Source of the DNA: Piscicola geometra
Lineage: Eukaryota > Annelida > Clitellata > Hirudinida > Piscicolidae
Assembly: GCA_943735955.1 (NCBI GenBank)
Contig: OX030959.1
Location: forward strand, 8,972,106-9,036,105
Direction of reading: 5' to 3'
DNA length: 64,000 bases
Shown: positions 11,708 to 23,110 of the stretch, piece after piece
Layout: each line of letters begins with the position of its first letter
Position numbering within the stretch: position 1 is the stretch's first letter
Translations under genes and position numbers: made by a program
The notes under the pieces: model-generated
What the model was told of the DNA's origin: nothing
What the model saw: only the letters and a program-made list of their open reading frames with translations
Database searches by the model: none

Positions 11708-13582
11708 TTCAAAATGCTTTTCAGAAAATATCGGTTCACTTTTTGCAAGAAGACAGATTTACATTTTATGAAAAAATCATTCATATTGTGCTACTTATTT
11801 TGCATGGGCGATATTTATAGGGGGTTTGTAGGTCCACTTCAATATCGACCCTTTCTATTTTTTAGATGAACCAAAGTTATTGAATTTCAAAAGGCTTGGA
11901 ACATTAACTAAAGTTGTGGTTAAATCAAACTACAAGTTTCATATTGCATGACTGCCAAAAAGAAATGCTGAGGCTTTTAGCTCATTCTATCGTTAGAAAC
12001 ACATTGTGCACTGTTAATGCCGAATCAAGCCAGTTTGGTGTGGTTGACGGCATACATGACTGCAATGGGTTAGAGCAGGAATCGATATGCATTCGTTCTT
12101 TTAATGAAGCTCTGAATGTTAATGAACAGTTTATTGGTTTATTCAGCCCACCAGACACGATCGGAAAAACATTCTCTTCTGTAGTAAAAGATGTTCTGAT
12201 CAGAATTATGCTACCAGGTTAGCTATAGAAAAACTAAGAGCTCAGACTTATGACGGCGCTGCTATAATGAACGGCCAATATAATAGTTGTGAGGCTATTA
12301 TCAGCAGTGAGCATCCGCTTGCATTGTTTTTCCACTGTTCTGCACACTGTGCAAATCTTCTTGCCCAGCACACAGCTGCCGCAAATCCCTTTGTGAGAAA
12401 TTCACTTCAGTTTTTCCAAAAGTTATGTGCTTTTTACAATCGTTCAGGGAAGGTCAAGAAACAGCTTAGTGATGCTTTAGTGTCTCTTATAATTGCCTTT
12501 CCTGATGAGCCACTGAATAAAAAGTATAAAACTTCTTTGTCCTACAAGATGGCTGACCAGAGTATCTACAGTGTCTTCTGTGCTTGAACATTATGAAGTG
12601 GTACTTGTTAGCTTGGAATAATTTGCTTCCATTGGTACTGCTGATAAAACAGCTGTAAAGGCTCGAGGCTTTTTTCAACAGGGCACTACTGCACTGGCCC
12701 TCAAGGTAGTTGTTTTCACTTCTGGAACAGTTGAACAAGTCGTTGCATTCAGCAAGTGCCATGGTCAGTGGAATGGTTGCAGTGACTGATTCAGTTGTGC
12801 AAGAACTGCTTCGCCTACGATCAGATGAACAGTTTACGCCATTTTCAGAGATGTCAACAGTATGGTTTTGGCATATGATCTCGAGCCGATTGCTGTACCT
12901 CGGGTGCGAAAGCCACCACAAAAGTATTGTGGGCTAGGCCCAGCTTATGTAGCAACAACACCAGAGGAACATTATCGAGCAGCATATTACGCTGTCATAG
13001 ACATTGCAACCATGCAACGCACAGAAAGGTTCAATCGAGATTCTCCTGGTTTGCGTTCATACTTGCAGCTGGAGACAATGTTGCTAACTGGTGAAGTGAA
13101 CCATGATATTTGCATGCAGTATCGTGAGTTAAATGCAACTAGTCTTTGTTCACAGTAAGCTATGTTTAAAAACCAGAATGAATACAGAACTTAAGCACAA
13201 GCGCAAAAAATAATGCAAGTCTTGATCCCGAAGTCAGACATCTGTTTCCTTAGGTTGAAAGATTGATCAGGTTGATGCTTGTGTGTCCAAAAACGTCATG
13301 TACTGCAGAAAGACCTTTTAGTGCTTTGCGGCGTCTTAAGACTTGGTTGCGTGCACCTATAACACAGCCTCGCTTCAATTCACTGGCTGTTTGTCATGCA
13401 CATCGGGATATACTTGACAGTCTGAATTTAAGAGGCTAGCAGAAGAATTTGCCAGTCGGTCAGACATTCGAAGGGATCTTTTTGGAAATTGGAGTAAACG
13501 AGCTGTGGGGAGAGAGCAGGAGGACGGCAGAGAGGGTATTTCATGTTCTCTAAATAAACACTGTGAGCAAAAAAAATTTCCC
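11708..13582 (+). mobile_element. Decayed hAT transposase copy 2
   Basis: This is the same element as 2.5-4.46 kb with about 90% identity by eye. Shared blocks include FFHCSAHCANLLAQHTAAAN (12321-12380), the middle region (12862-13158) and the dimerisation segment around 13290-13440, where stops now break the frame. It has its own frameshifts and a 5' truncation at the junction with the repeat at 11707. It is inactive. Confidence 0.8.
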
Positions 13583-13679
13583 AATGTATATTTGTTTATA
13601 ACTTTGGCTAATTTAAATCCATTTGTAATTTATTTAAACTATTTGACTCAGAAATTAATGGGAAAAAAGATGTTATAAA

Positions 13680-13985
13680 ATTTGTTTGATGGGTTGATAG
13701 CTAGTTGTAATTGAATTTATATAGAAGACAAATAATAAAAGGTACTAAAATCACTATTGTTTTTCTTCAAATCGCTCATAGTGGCAATAGAAAAGTATTT
13801 TTATTGAGTATCAAACTTTTTTTTAATGTTTGGTGATAAAAATATTAATAGTTGATACAAAAATAATTTGCACTACAGCAAACAATACTAAATAGTATCG
13901 CTTTTACTGTATTGGTCGATATCGGTTCTTTGATTCTAACCATGGGAAGGACCCCTCCAAGATCATCCGCAGATCGCCGCCCCTG
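13680..13985. repeat. Block duplicated at 4.92-5.30 kb
   Basis: This is the partner of the 4.92-5.30 kb block, in the same orientation and position relative to the hAT copy. Confidence 0.7.
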
Positions 13986-14227
13986 CGATCACTCATTCCA
14001 GAAATCCAATGAAACATCTTGCTTCTGTTTCGTTTCAGCTTTTGAACAGCAGAATGATGGAAGAATGATGCATGAGGCCTTTTTCTCTGGCTTGAATCCA
14101 GATCACCAAAGTTGTATAGCTCTAGCATTACTCCTTTGCTCAGAGAATTTTCTTTTTGTAATAATTTAGTTTTAATATTTTGACACGAGATGCCAAGGGC
14201 TTCACACATAGGACCAGAAAAAGTCAT
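13904..14227 (-). CDS. Unknown TE-associated ORF, FSGPMCEALGISC start
   Basis: An open frame of 107 codons begins MTFSGPMCEALGISCQNIK and ends in sequence shared with the duplicated block (WLESKNRYRP). A related start (FSGPICQKLGLIC, GLVLEL) occurs at 35.5 kb beside other TE fragments. The shared pattern is FSGPxCxxLGxxCxNxK and then GxxLEL about 20 residues on. I do not know the family. The repeat setting suggests part of a mobile element. Confidence 0.35.
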   Translation of the reverse strand: MTFSGPMCEALGISCQNIKTKLLQKENSLSKGVMLELYNFGDLDSSQRKRPHASFFHHSAVQKLKRNRSKMFHWISGMSDRRGGDLRMILEGSFPWLESKNRYRPIQ

Positions 14228-14439
14228 TGTTAAAAGGCCTGTGTGTAAAATTACGAAGTCTAAAAGTTGTTAGTGAATAGTACATTTTATTAATTAAAAA
14301 TAATAAATCTTTAAAACTTTAAATTAAATCAATCATTTAAAAATCAAGAATTTTTTTAAAGTTAATTAAACAAAATACCCTGTACTATTGCAATCGAATG
14401 TGTAACTATTACTAAAAAATAAGTTCAATATTAAGGATT

Positions 14440-15512
14440 CTTTTTTTTCATGGATTAAGTCATATTTATCTAATAGATCTGTTTATGTTTCTTTAAATCA
14501 CTGTACCTCTACCCCATCTACTTACTCATATGGTGTTCCTCAAGGTTCTATTCTTGGTCCTTTGTTCTTTATTCTATACGTCTCTGAATTATCTTCTATC
14601 ATTTCCTCTCATTCTCTCAACTCCGTATCCTATGCTGACGATTCGCAGTTATATGTCAGCTTCGATATATCATCATATTATACTGTTATGTCATCTATAT
14701 CTTCATGTCTATTATCTATTGAAAACTGGTCTAGCTCAATGTCTTTAAAATTGAATCCACTAAAGTTTGAACTTATATTTTATGATAAAAATGGTAAACT
14801 AATTAATGGTACATGTAATTTTCCCACTCATACTATTGTTCCATCTAATCATATTCGTAGCTTAGGATTTATTTTTGACTCAAAATTAACCTTATCAAAC
14901 CATATCTATCAGTTACTAAATCTTGCTGTTTTCATCTCAGACGTATCAGACAATTATTACCTTACTTAGATGACCCTTCTTTAAAGATGTTAGTCTCTGC
15001 ACTTGTTTTATCTCGAATTGACTACTGTAACTTACTATAATATAATTTACCTGAAACTACTTTAAAACCATTAAATAAAGTATTTAATTATGCAGCTAGA
15101 GTCGTTTGCCGTACTCCTATTTATCACCCTCTCTCATCTTATTACATTGGCTCCCCATCAAATTTAGGATTATATTTAAAATGTGTTTTTATGTTTAAAT
15201 TAAAATACTCCCCAGTATCCCCAATATACCTTAAATCATTAATATCTCACTCTCATAGAAGTAATTTAAGATATTCCACTTAAAATCATTATTTCATCCC
15301 TTCCATTAATAACTCTTTTGCTAAACGTTCTTTCCATTATGCAGGTCCATATATTTGGAACTCATTACCTCCTTATTTAATAACTTCTAAATCATTATTT
15401 ACTTTTTGTGAGGATCTGAAGACATATCTGTTTAACAAATTTATTTACGAGCGCTCTTGAATTTGAGGAAATAGCGCTATAGAAATCTATTTGATTGATT
15501 GATTGATTGTAA
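14440..15512 (+). mobile_element. 5'-truncated non-LTR retrotransposon (L2/Rex-like), decayed
   Basis: Only the C-terminal half of the reverse transcriptase remains. It shows GVPQGSILGPLFFILYVSEL (motif B) and YADDSQLYVS (catalytic YxDD) at about 14530-14660, then the thumb region. Stops from about 14967 onward break the rest. The 3' end carries the GAGCGCTCTTGAATTTGAGG, ATAGCGCTATAGAAATC and (TGAT)n tail typical of this LINE group, and the same tail is found on the short repeats in this window. Confidence 0.8.
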
Positions 15513-15994
15513 CAGACCAAAAAAATTCATAGATGTGCTGACTTGCAATTTTAACTTAATAACTTAGCAATTTTGTAAGTCGAAAGTATGTAAACTTTTA
15601 AATCTATACAAAATACAAAAATTCTAAATTCTGTAAAAAAAGTTTTGAACTTTTTTATTTAGTATAACGTACTTTTTCAATAACTTTCTTAACTAAACAC
15701 TATCTTTTTTGATTCCCGAATTACACAATTTAAAGCTTTGCCTCGAGTTTTCTGGCTTCTCACTTAATATTTATTCAATTCAAGAAAAAACTAATGATAG
15801 ATTATTTAAAGACGAATCTAATTATGTATATCTCAATATTATAAGTAATTCTTTAGTTAGTGAATTGAGAAATGAATAGGTACGTATAAAAAGTAGCAGC
15901 CGCTAAATTATAGCTTTCAACGTTCGCTATTCAAGGGAATTTTTGATTAAATCCTTTTATTTGAAAGCTTACATAATATATAATTTATTTTTTT
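15513..15994. other. AT-rich, featureless
   Basis: No gene or repeat I can support. Confidence 0.35.
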
Positions 15995-16238
15995 TTGGTC
16001 TATACTATTCACAGCCTGACAGACGCATGCCATGTTACAATGGTTCTGAGAACCATGGTTCTTATGCGCCAAGGCGCCACTCCACACGACGTACACATCT
16101 TTCAATGCATACGTCGCAAACACCGCATCATATACACTAGGTATATGATAGTTCACGGTTGCTTCCAAGGATTCGAACTGGCAACCTTTAAGTTGCAAGT
16201 CCGACGTCTACCAACTAAGCCATCCCCGCTCCCCATTT
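15995..16238 (-). mobile_element. tRNA-derived SINE, family 1, copy B
   Basis: Near-identical to 5.995-6.218 kb in the same orientation. The B-box reads GATTCGAACTGG on plus and the A-box is TGGCTTAGTTGG on minus, closer to the tRNA consensus than in copy A. It lies downstream of MTRES1. Confidence 0.75.
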
Positions 16239-16318
16239 ATTGATAAAATACTCATTTAAATGATAATAAACTGTGTTTCATGCGCTTGTTTTTTTATTTC
16301 GATAGAATAAGGCATAAT

Positions 16319-16364
16319 CATAGATATCCTACAAGCAACAAGTAGTATATACTATATCTATTGG
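16319..16364. repeat. 45-bp imperfect palindrome, copy 1
   Basis: The arms CATAGATATCCTAC and GTAGTATATACTATATCTAT flank a short loop. A second copy at 18305-18347 differs by only a few bases. The two bracket MTRES1. Confidence 0.6.
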
Positions 16365-16704
16365 CATAATTTAAATTTTAAGACTTTTCTATAATTTAAC
16401 TGTAAAACGTCACTTTTTGCTCATTAGCATAGGTTGATTGGGGTTGCTAATTTATTTATAGTATGTTTTAATATCACCAAGACTGATTTAATTGTTCCAA
16501 TAAGCACGACGACCGCACCCATTTATTGGCACCACTGAGTTTAATAATCAAATTTTTTCCCATTTTGTCTGCAATCAATGCACCACACAAGTGCAAAACC
16601 TCAGCAAACAAATATCAATCATCCACCCCCAAACAACTATTTCATTAAATTACACCACACTAACCACCTCTATCAACCCACCCACCCACCAAACCAACAC
16701 TTCC

Positions 16705-18261
16705 TCACTTCCAGTTTCCTCCCTCCAAGCTGCCCACACCCTCAATTCCCCCCTTCCAACTCCTCAAGTACACCTCACACCTGCCCTCCTCCTCCACCAC
16801 CGCCAACACTCTCACCCTCTTCACTCCTGTCCTGTTCTCCTCCAGCATGGCGACGTCGACACAGTCTCCTTCCTGCACCTTGGTGTCGTTGACAGTGGTT
16901 GCAGGTGGTTGCAAGTGGTTGCAAGTGGTTGGAAGTAGTTGCAAGTGGTTGGAGGTGGTTGGAGGTAGTTGGAGATGGTTGGAAGTGGTTGAAAGTGGTT
17001 GGAAGTAGTTAGAGGTGGTTGACTGTGGTTTGGAATAGGTGCTAGGTGTTATATGATTTAATTAATTATATGATTTAATTAATAAAGACTAACAAATAAT
17101 ATATTAATATTATTAAATGATATATCAATAAAAAGTAACATTTTAATAAAAATGAAATGACAAACACTTGATAAATGTATTTATTTTAAATTAATTTTAA
17201 TAAAGTCCATAAATTAATATTTTGTGCTTTGAAAGACTCACAACTGAGCATTTTACCATATTGTGAGGGTGATGATGATGATGATGATGTTGATAAAGAT
17301 GATTCATGATTATAATTGAGTCTTATTCTAGTGGCGTATAACTCAGACAGGCTTCAAGACCACTTGTGTTGCACATTTTTTTCACACCTTTGGTTACTAG
17401 AGCATTGGATGCATTCGAACCTATGACCTCTGGTCTGGCCAGGAGTCATTAAACTCTTGGCTACCTATTCATTCCAGGAAGAAGATGATGATGATGATGA
17501 TGATGATGAAGTCACTACCTTGACACTCTTCTTGAGAACTTTCTTTCCATTGAGTTTGATCTTGCTGCCAAGTAGAAAGTCACTCACCTTGCTATGGGTG
17601 GGAGGAGAATGCAGGGAAGGAGAGATACATATCTCACGTGTGATAGTTCAAATTTTTTTTTTAAAGAATTCTTTTGTATAAATCATAAATATGTAAAAAA
17701 CAATTATTAGTTTATAGATAGTAACAAGTGTATTATGTTGTTATCAAAGTCTTAAGAGGCACTTTTTGGAGATGTTGAGACCACTGGAGATGATCGAGTC
17801 GATCCTCGTCGACTTCATCACGTGTCTGCGCTCCCGGAAGTTGAAGGGAAGACTTTTGTCGTCTGCAAAAGTTCTGTTGAAGAAATCGGAATCTTCTTTC
17901 TTGTCGCCATCTTCATAATCTGATTCCTCGTTTTCTTCACTTTGTTGAATTTTCTGAATATATGTTAAATGACTGAAATATTATTTTAAGGTATTAATTT
18001 CAAATAGAAAAATTGATCTAGTGAGTTAAACTTTAAACTGTTAAAGCTATTTCATACATTTTTGTTTTTTCCAGCTTCTTTGGCGAGGAACCTCACAGTC
18101 TGTTTCGAGCAAGGAAGTCTCAAGGCACTGGAGGAAGAGTGGCTGATGTGAGGAGAGTGCAGTGAGAGTCTTGCAGTATGTGGTACCAGATCCGAGGCGT
18201 ACACTCTTGAAAACACTTTGGTTTGCAAGTATTTAATGGTTAAAATGGTCTTCTTGAACAT
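16705..18261 (-). CDS. MTRES1: MTRES1 (C6orf203-like) mitochondrial S4-domain protein, four exons
   Basis: Exons 18261-18058, 17953-17763, 17591-17519 and 16878-16705 join in frame to 213 residues (human about 240). The family is a mitochondrial matrix RNA-binding factor that rescues transcription and helps nascent-chain quality control at the mitoribosome. The first exon is a basic, Ser-rich presequence. An acidic linker follows (EENEESDYEDGDKKEDSDFF). Then comes the S4-like fold: RIDSIISSGLNISKN, KVSDFLLGSKIKLNGKKVLK, then VQEGDCVDVA and a C-terminal RVRVLAV...YLRSWK strand. The N-K split across the exon 2/3 junction recreates a motif I recall from the human protein. Its ATG lies 314 bp from the ANGEL ATG, so a shared bidirectional promoter is likely. 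Confidence 0.85.
17331..17475 (-). mobile_element. tRNA-derived SINE, family 2, copy in MTRES1 intron 3
   Basis: On minus it has a tRNA-like head with GGTTCGAATGC (B-box), a body and a TACGCCACTAGAATAAG tail next to simple repeats. It matches 44430-44597 and, with an internal deletion, 20008-20112. Confidence 0.65.
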
Positions 18262-18304
18262 TTTAGGATTTGAAAATTTATTTGTTTTTTTTAATTATTA
18301 ATTC

Positions 18305-18347
18305 CATAGATATCCTACAAACACAAGTAGTATATACTATATCTATG
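18305..18347. repeat. 45-bp imperfect palindrome, copy 2
   Basis: See copy 1 at 16319. It lies in the MTRES1/ANGEL intergenic gap and could fold as a hairpin. Confidence 0.6.
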
Positions 18348-18575
18348 ATTAATTCTCTATCCTTTATTATCGCTATTATATTAGTTCTTTGGTGAATTCA
18401 AGAATAAATAGTTAGTTTTATCACAACTAAAGTTCACTTTTGATAAATTTTTTGCAATTGCCTTCATCAAAAGATTTTAAATCTTTTTTTAATGATAATC
18501 AATATTTTTAATAAATATTCAATAAAAGTTTCAAATAATATTTTAAATTTATATAAAAGATTATATTGTTACGCC

Positions 18576-21032
18576 ATGAACAAAGAATATATTGATGATC
18601 CGCGGAGACTTCAAGACGGTAGTTCTTGAAAGCTCATACGTCTTTAAATATTTGTTAGAAAAATAATTTTAAAGAAAATATTTTTAGTTTTAAGCTAATA
18701 ATTTCCAAAGGAAGCAGGTACGAACGGAGGCTCATCGAAGTGGCCAAAGGGGGCACCTTCTTCCAAGAAGAGAATGTGTTCACTGTGGCCTCCTACAATG
18801 TCCTCAGTCAGAATCTGCTGAACAGACACTCTGAAAACTATGTTTGCTGTGACCGAAAAGTCTTGAACTGGAATTTCAGAAGCAGTCAAATCATTAGAGA
18901 AATTCTGCACTTCATGCCTGACGTGAGTTCTCGAGGTGCTCAAAGAGAATTCAACTTGGACAATTTTTTATTTTGGAAGAACTTTTTATTTCCTGTGTTC
19001 TGCGTAGGGCCTGACCCGACTTATGCTATATAAGTTATATTCTACTTGACACTTGTCTTCTCAAGTAACCAATTTTGAAACTTTAAACAATAGCTGAAAC
19101 AGCAAGAAGGAGCATGATCGTGTATGAGCGCTGGAATTTATATCAACAGCAAAGCAACATTTCATTCGTCCGCAGGTAGTGTGTCTGCAGGAGGTGCACC
19201 ATGAACACTACAAGCCATGTTTCCTGCAACAACTCAACGTACATGGTTACTCACTGCTTCAATCTTCCAGCTTCAAAGCATCTTCTGCAAGCTTTCATTT
19301 TGCCAGATACACACAACCCACTCGCTTCACCTGCTCTAACCACCCTCTCAACTTGCACACCACGAACCACCCTCTCAACTTGCACACGCACACCCTCTCA
19401 ACTTGCACACACACACCACCCTCTCAACTTGCACACGCACACCACCCTCTCAACTTGCACACGCACACCCTCTCAACTTGCACACGCACACCACCCTCTC
19501 AACTTGCACACACACACCACCCTCTCAACTTGCACATGCACACCACCCTCTCAACTTGCACACGCACACACCACCCTCTCAACTTGCACACGCACACACG
19601 CACCACCCTCTCAACTTGCACACGCACACACGCACACCACCCTCTCAACTTGCACATGCACACACGCACACCACCCTCTCAACTTGCACACACGCACACA
19701 GGCTACTACGGCAAGTACCGACGCAGGCCTGGCGACGAGAACGAAGACGGATGCGCCATCTTCTTCAGACACGAGATGTTTGACATGCGGGAGTTCAAGT
19801 GGGTAGTCTACGACCACTTCGACGCCAGAGTCGACGGCAGGAACAACCTGGGCGTGCTCATGGTGTTGGCAGCCAGGTCGAACGGCAAACACCTCGTTGT
19901 GGCGAACACGCACCTCCTCTACAACCCCAAGAGAGGCGACGTCAAACTGACGCAGCTTTGCATTCTCCTAGGTATTCAGTGGCTTTTGTTCGATGAGGAC
20001 GAGCTTTATTATAGTGGCGTGTAACCCGTATGGGCTTCTAGGCCACCTAGGCTGCAAACTTTCATTTGCAAGGCGAGAGTCGTTACAAACTCGGTCACCT
20101 ATGATGATGATGATGATGATAACTTCTGTTTTACAATTCCCCTTCTATATTCCTTCATATCGTCAACCACCGCAGCCAAAGTCGATTCTCTAAGGCAAAA
20201 GTATTCGAAGCAAGCCGAGACAAACCACCACAACCAGCATCATCATCACCACCATCATCATCATAATCAGCACCACAAGCACAACAAAGACAAACAGACA
20301 ACAGCCTCATGTGGTGTGGTGATCTGTGGCGACTTCAACTTCACGCCCTTCAGCGTCCTGCACTCCTTTCTCAGCCACGGCAGCATCGACACCTCCCTCC
20401 ACGCCTGCTCCCAAGTCTCTGGCATCTTGCCGCCCCTCAAATTTGGCGGGAAACCACTCAGTTCGTCGAATCTGCTTCCCGCGCAAATAAACTCCAACTG
20501 CCAGTTCATATCCCGTAGAGCAGCCTCCGAGGGACCTCCACAAGGCAGGAGTGGTTATGATGATGATGGATGCCCTGTTGCTGCCTCCAGAAGCCTCATG
20601 TCAACTCGGGATGGTGTTCCACTGGGCAAGCGACGACAAGGAAACAACAACAACACTCCCCACTTCACAGACAACAACATTGCAGGAGAGGCAACCTGCA
20701 TGCACGCACACGTACTCACTCACTCTCTCAAACTCACTTCCGCCTACCCACACCTGGTGCATATTCACACACCCACAAGCCACTTCACAGACATGCAAGT
20801 CACACAAAGCTCTTCCAACGAAGCGCCAAAAACTTTTGATTATATATTCTATGGCGTGAGCGAAAAAGGAACTTTGTCGAGGAATGGAGTGAGTGAGGGC
20901 GACAAGGAAGGTCCCCTCCGACTGCTCAAGTACCTGCAGCTGCCTGTCGTCTCGAGCCAGCTGCAGGCGTTGCCGAACCACGTCAACGGCTCAGACCACC
21001 TGCTCGTCATGGCGCAGTTCCTCATTCTCTGA
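18576..21032 (+). CDS. ANGEL2: Angel-family EEP nuclease/phosphatase (ANGEL2-like), five exons
   Basis: Exons 18576-18618, 18711-18922, 19176-19245, 19702-19971 and 20176-21032 join in frame to 483 residues. The Angel/CCR4-type endonuclease-exonuclease-phosphatase family acts on mRNA 3' ends (2',3'-cyclic phosphatase or deadenylase-like). EEP motifs seen are FTVASYNVLSQNLL, VVCLQEVHHEHY (metal-binding Glu), ENEDGCAIFFRHE, LVVANTHLLYNPKRGDVKLTQL, GVVICGDFNFTPF (catalytic Asp/Asn), FDYIFYGV and GSDHLLVMAQF (catalytic His). The second exon uses the acceptor CCAAAG|GA, the one that matches phase. Exon 5 carries a His run after LRQKYSKQAE and low-complexity insertions. ANGEL1 versus ANGEL2 is not decided. 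It converges on TCEANC2. Confidence 0.85.
19246..19701 (+). repeat. ANGEL intron 3: ~26-bp minisatellite, open in frame
   Basis: From about 19310 to the acceptor at 19701 the intron is tandem copies built on CACCCTCTCAACTTGCACAC with variable ACGCAC spacers. Its length is 456 bp (152 codons) and the host frame has no stop through it, so retention would add about 152 residues rich in HPLNLHTHT. Confidence 0.85.
20008..20125 (-). mobile_element. SINE family 2, deleted copy, in ANGEL intron 4
   Basis: GTGGCGTGTAACCCGTATGG and GGCTTCTAGGCCACC match the family 2 tail and body. The part with the B-box is missing. It ends in (ATG)n. Confidence 0.55.
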
Positions 21033-21317
21033 CGTCCTCTCATGTCCTTCGAGGCTCCAGCCAGCCACTGCCTTTGCTTACAATACAATGCAATAGACGA
21101 CGAATATCACTAAAAAGGCGTAAAACCTTCAAGAAGACGAGATCGTTGTGTTTATTTTAAAATGACGTTCGTATCACAGATAAACGAAACAGTTGCGCAT
21201 CACATGGAATGTCTTCAATAGTGATGACCATTAAACATTGGTTAAGTTGAAAGCAGCTACCTAAATGCCTGTTTGTTCCCCCACAAACTAAGGTATCCCC
21301 TTCCCAACTAGCATCAG

Positions 21318-22431
21318 CTAACGCTTTTTGTGCATCACTTCTTGCACAAACGTGCAGACAGACAGACTTCCCTGCAGCAAGCGTCCCTCCACCTCTGCAT
21401 CCACCCTCAACGAGGCGCCCACCTTGCGCATCACAGCAACATACTTGTGCAACAGTCTCGTGCGTCTGAACACCTGCCTGTCGATGCTCTCCACCAGAGC
21501 GTGTCTGCTCTGTTGCTGTGGTGCACAGGGTAGTTTGGCGAAGGGTGATTTAGACCTATGAGTTGTATCTATGTTACGACAAATCTTCACGACAATGGGA
21601 AATATTTAGTGTAGATTGGTTTCATCCAATCTTTCAAAGGCATTACCATTAAATGAACGAGGTTTATGCATCAAAAGATTATTAAACATTTATATCGATT
21701 CTGGAATTGCCAATCATTATTAGAGAAACCCCTCTCCGTTTACATCAGAGGCATTCTTGAGAAAAGTACAGAGTTGCTGTCTGCTTGCCCTCCTGGCACG
21801 GGTCGTCTCAGCGTCACACTGCACATCCACTAGGGGCAGGCTGTCCTTTGCAGCATAGAAGGTGCGCCACTTTTTGAGCAAAGAAGAAGCCAGCTCAGAA
21901 ATTTCTTTGTTTGAAATATGTTTTGTCCATTTCTCGATTTTTCTATCTGATGAGTCATTTAAATTGGTTTTGAATCTTTAAATGAAACAATGATTAAACA
22001 ATTTTAATACTATTTATTTCGAAAATTTCAATTAGAAAGGATCAAAGCAGAGAAAAATGGCACCGATCCTGGAGGATTTGAGCACATTGCGGGATGGAAT
22101 CTTGTTAGAAAGCCTTCTTAGGCAGACGAGAACTTCTTCTTCTGACGTGTTTGGGTTCTTTAATTTGTCTTTAAAATTCAAGATTTCATCAACGCTAACC
22201 ACTCCCTGTCAATTGTGTTACATATTCTGTAAATTAAACTTATGTAAATACATACATAAATATCAAAAAATAAAATGTAAAGACTAATTTTAATAAAAAT
22301 GTAATTAATTAGACGATAAATTTATATATATATTTAATATTTACTTTGAGCTCACGAATAGTTGACTGTTTTAATTTACCGCAACTTATTTCAGTAGGTC
22401 TTTTATATTCAGCTGTTAAATATTTGTCCAT
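21318..22431 (-). CDS. TCEANC2: TCEANC2, TFIIS N-terminal/central-domain protein, four exons
   Basis: Exons 22431-22345, 22205-22064, 21946-21744 and 21515-21318 join in frame to 209 residues, matching the human length of about 208. The protein carries a TFIIS N-terminal (LW) domain, a helical bundle that binds transcription elongation partners in the nucleus, and a family-specific C-terminal half. Residues about 30-120 show LRRLSNKIPSRNVLKSSRI and EISELASSLLKKWRTFYAAK, the LW-domain hallmark. The last exon HALVESIDRQVFRRTRLLHK and CTFVQEVMHKKR aligns with what I recall of the human C-terminus. The exon 4 acceptor is a near-tandem CAG-CAACAG site, so a two-residue splice variant is possible. 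Its stop is 285 bp from the ANGEL stop (convergent). Confidence 0.88.
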
Positions 22432-22670
22432 ATTGATTTTGCATGTAAGATATATCAATAATATATGTAAGACAATCACTGTTGCTACGCGCCGAGTTTA
22501 AATAGCCATATGATTAAAAGTTCAACTAAGTCAATACAATTATATTTTAGAGTGCCCTACTTAATTGAAAAAGGTCTTCACTAATAAGAACACATTTTTT
22601 ACTCCTATAAAAAATATACATTAAAATAAAAATGTTATAATTTAAATTATTAATTCAACTACTTCAATCA
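22432..22670. promoter_or_regulatory. TCEANC2 upstream region
   Basis: AT-rich sequence upstream of the TCEANC2 ATG. No distinct promoter motif can be named; position only. Confidence 0.25.
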
Positions 22671-22760
22671 ATCAATCAGTCAATCAAATAAATTTATATA
22701 GCACTCTTTCATCACAATACAAGAGTGTTCACTTTTCACCTACTTCACCCTCATCATCCC
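22671..22760 (-). repeat. LINE-type 3' tail fragment
   Basis: CAATCAATCAATCAGTCAAT, AATTTATATAGCACTCTTTC and AAGAGTGTTCAC on plus form the reverse of a (TGAT)n tail with a GCGCT-like hairpin, a diverged relative of the 15.4-15.5 kb tail. Confidence 0.5.
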
Positions 22761-23110
22761 CACAGCATCACTATGATTACCAACACAGTTTCGTCATCAT
22801 CACCAGAGCACTATCACCGCCAACACATCATCATTCCTACAAAAAGCACCCTCATCATCTTGCTGAATCTTCTTGCGTTTGAAGAATTCAATCAGAAAGA
22901 TGGAGTGATGAGCTGTCTTGACTCCCAAAGTGAAGCACTGGTTGTGTACTATCAGGGGCGTCGATGTGCTGCAAATCTTGGGGGGTTCTACCCAGAAGGG
23001 GCGGCGATTCTGGAGGGATCCTGGGATCATATCATTTAGGTGGACCCCTCACTACCAAAATGTGGGGGATCTAGACAACTTGAAGAAATAGCTAAAAAAT
23101 GGTCATATTG

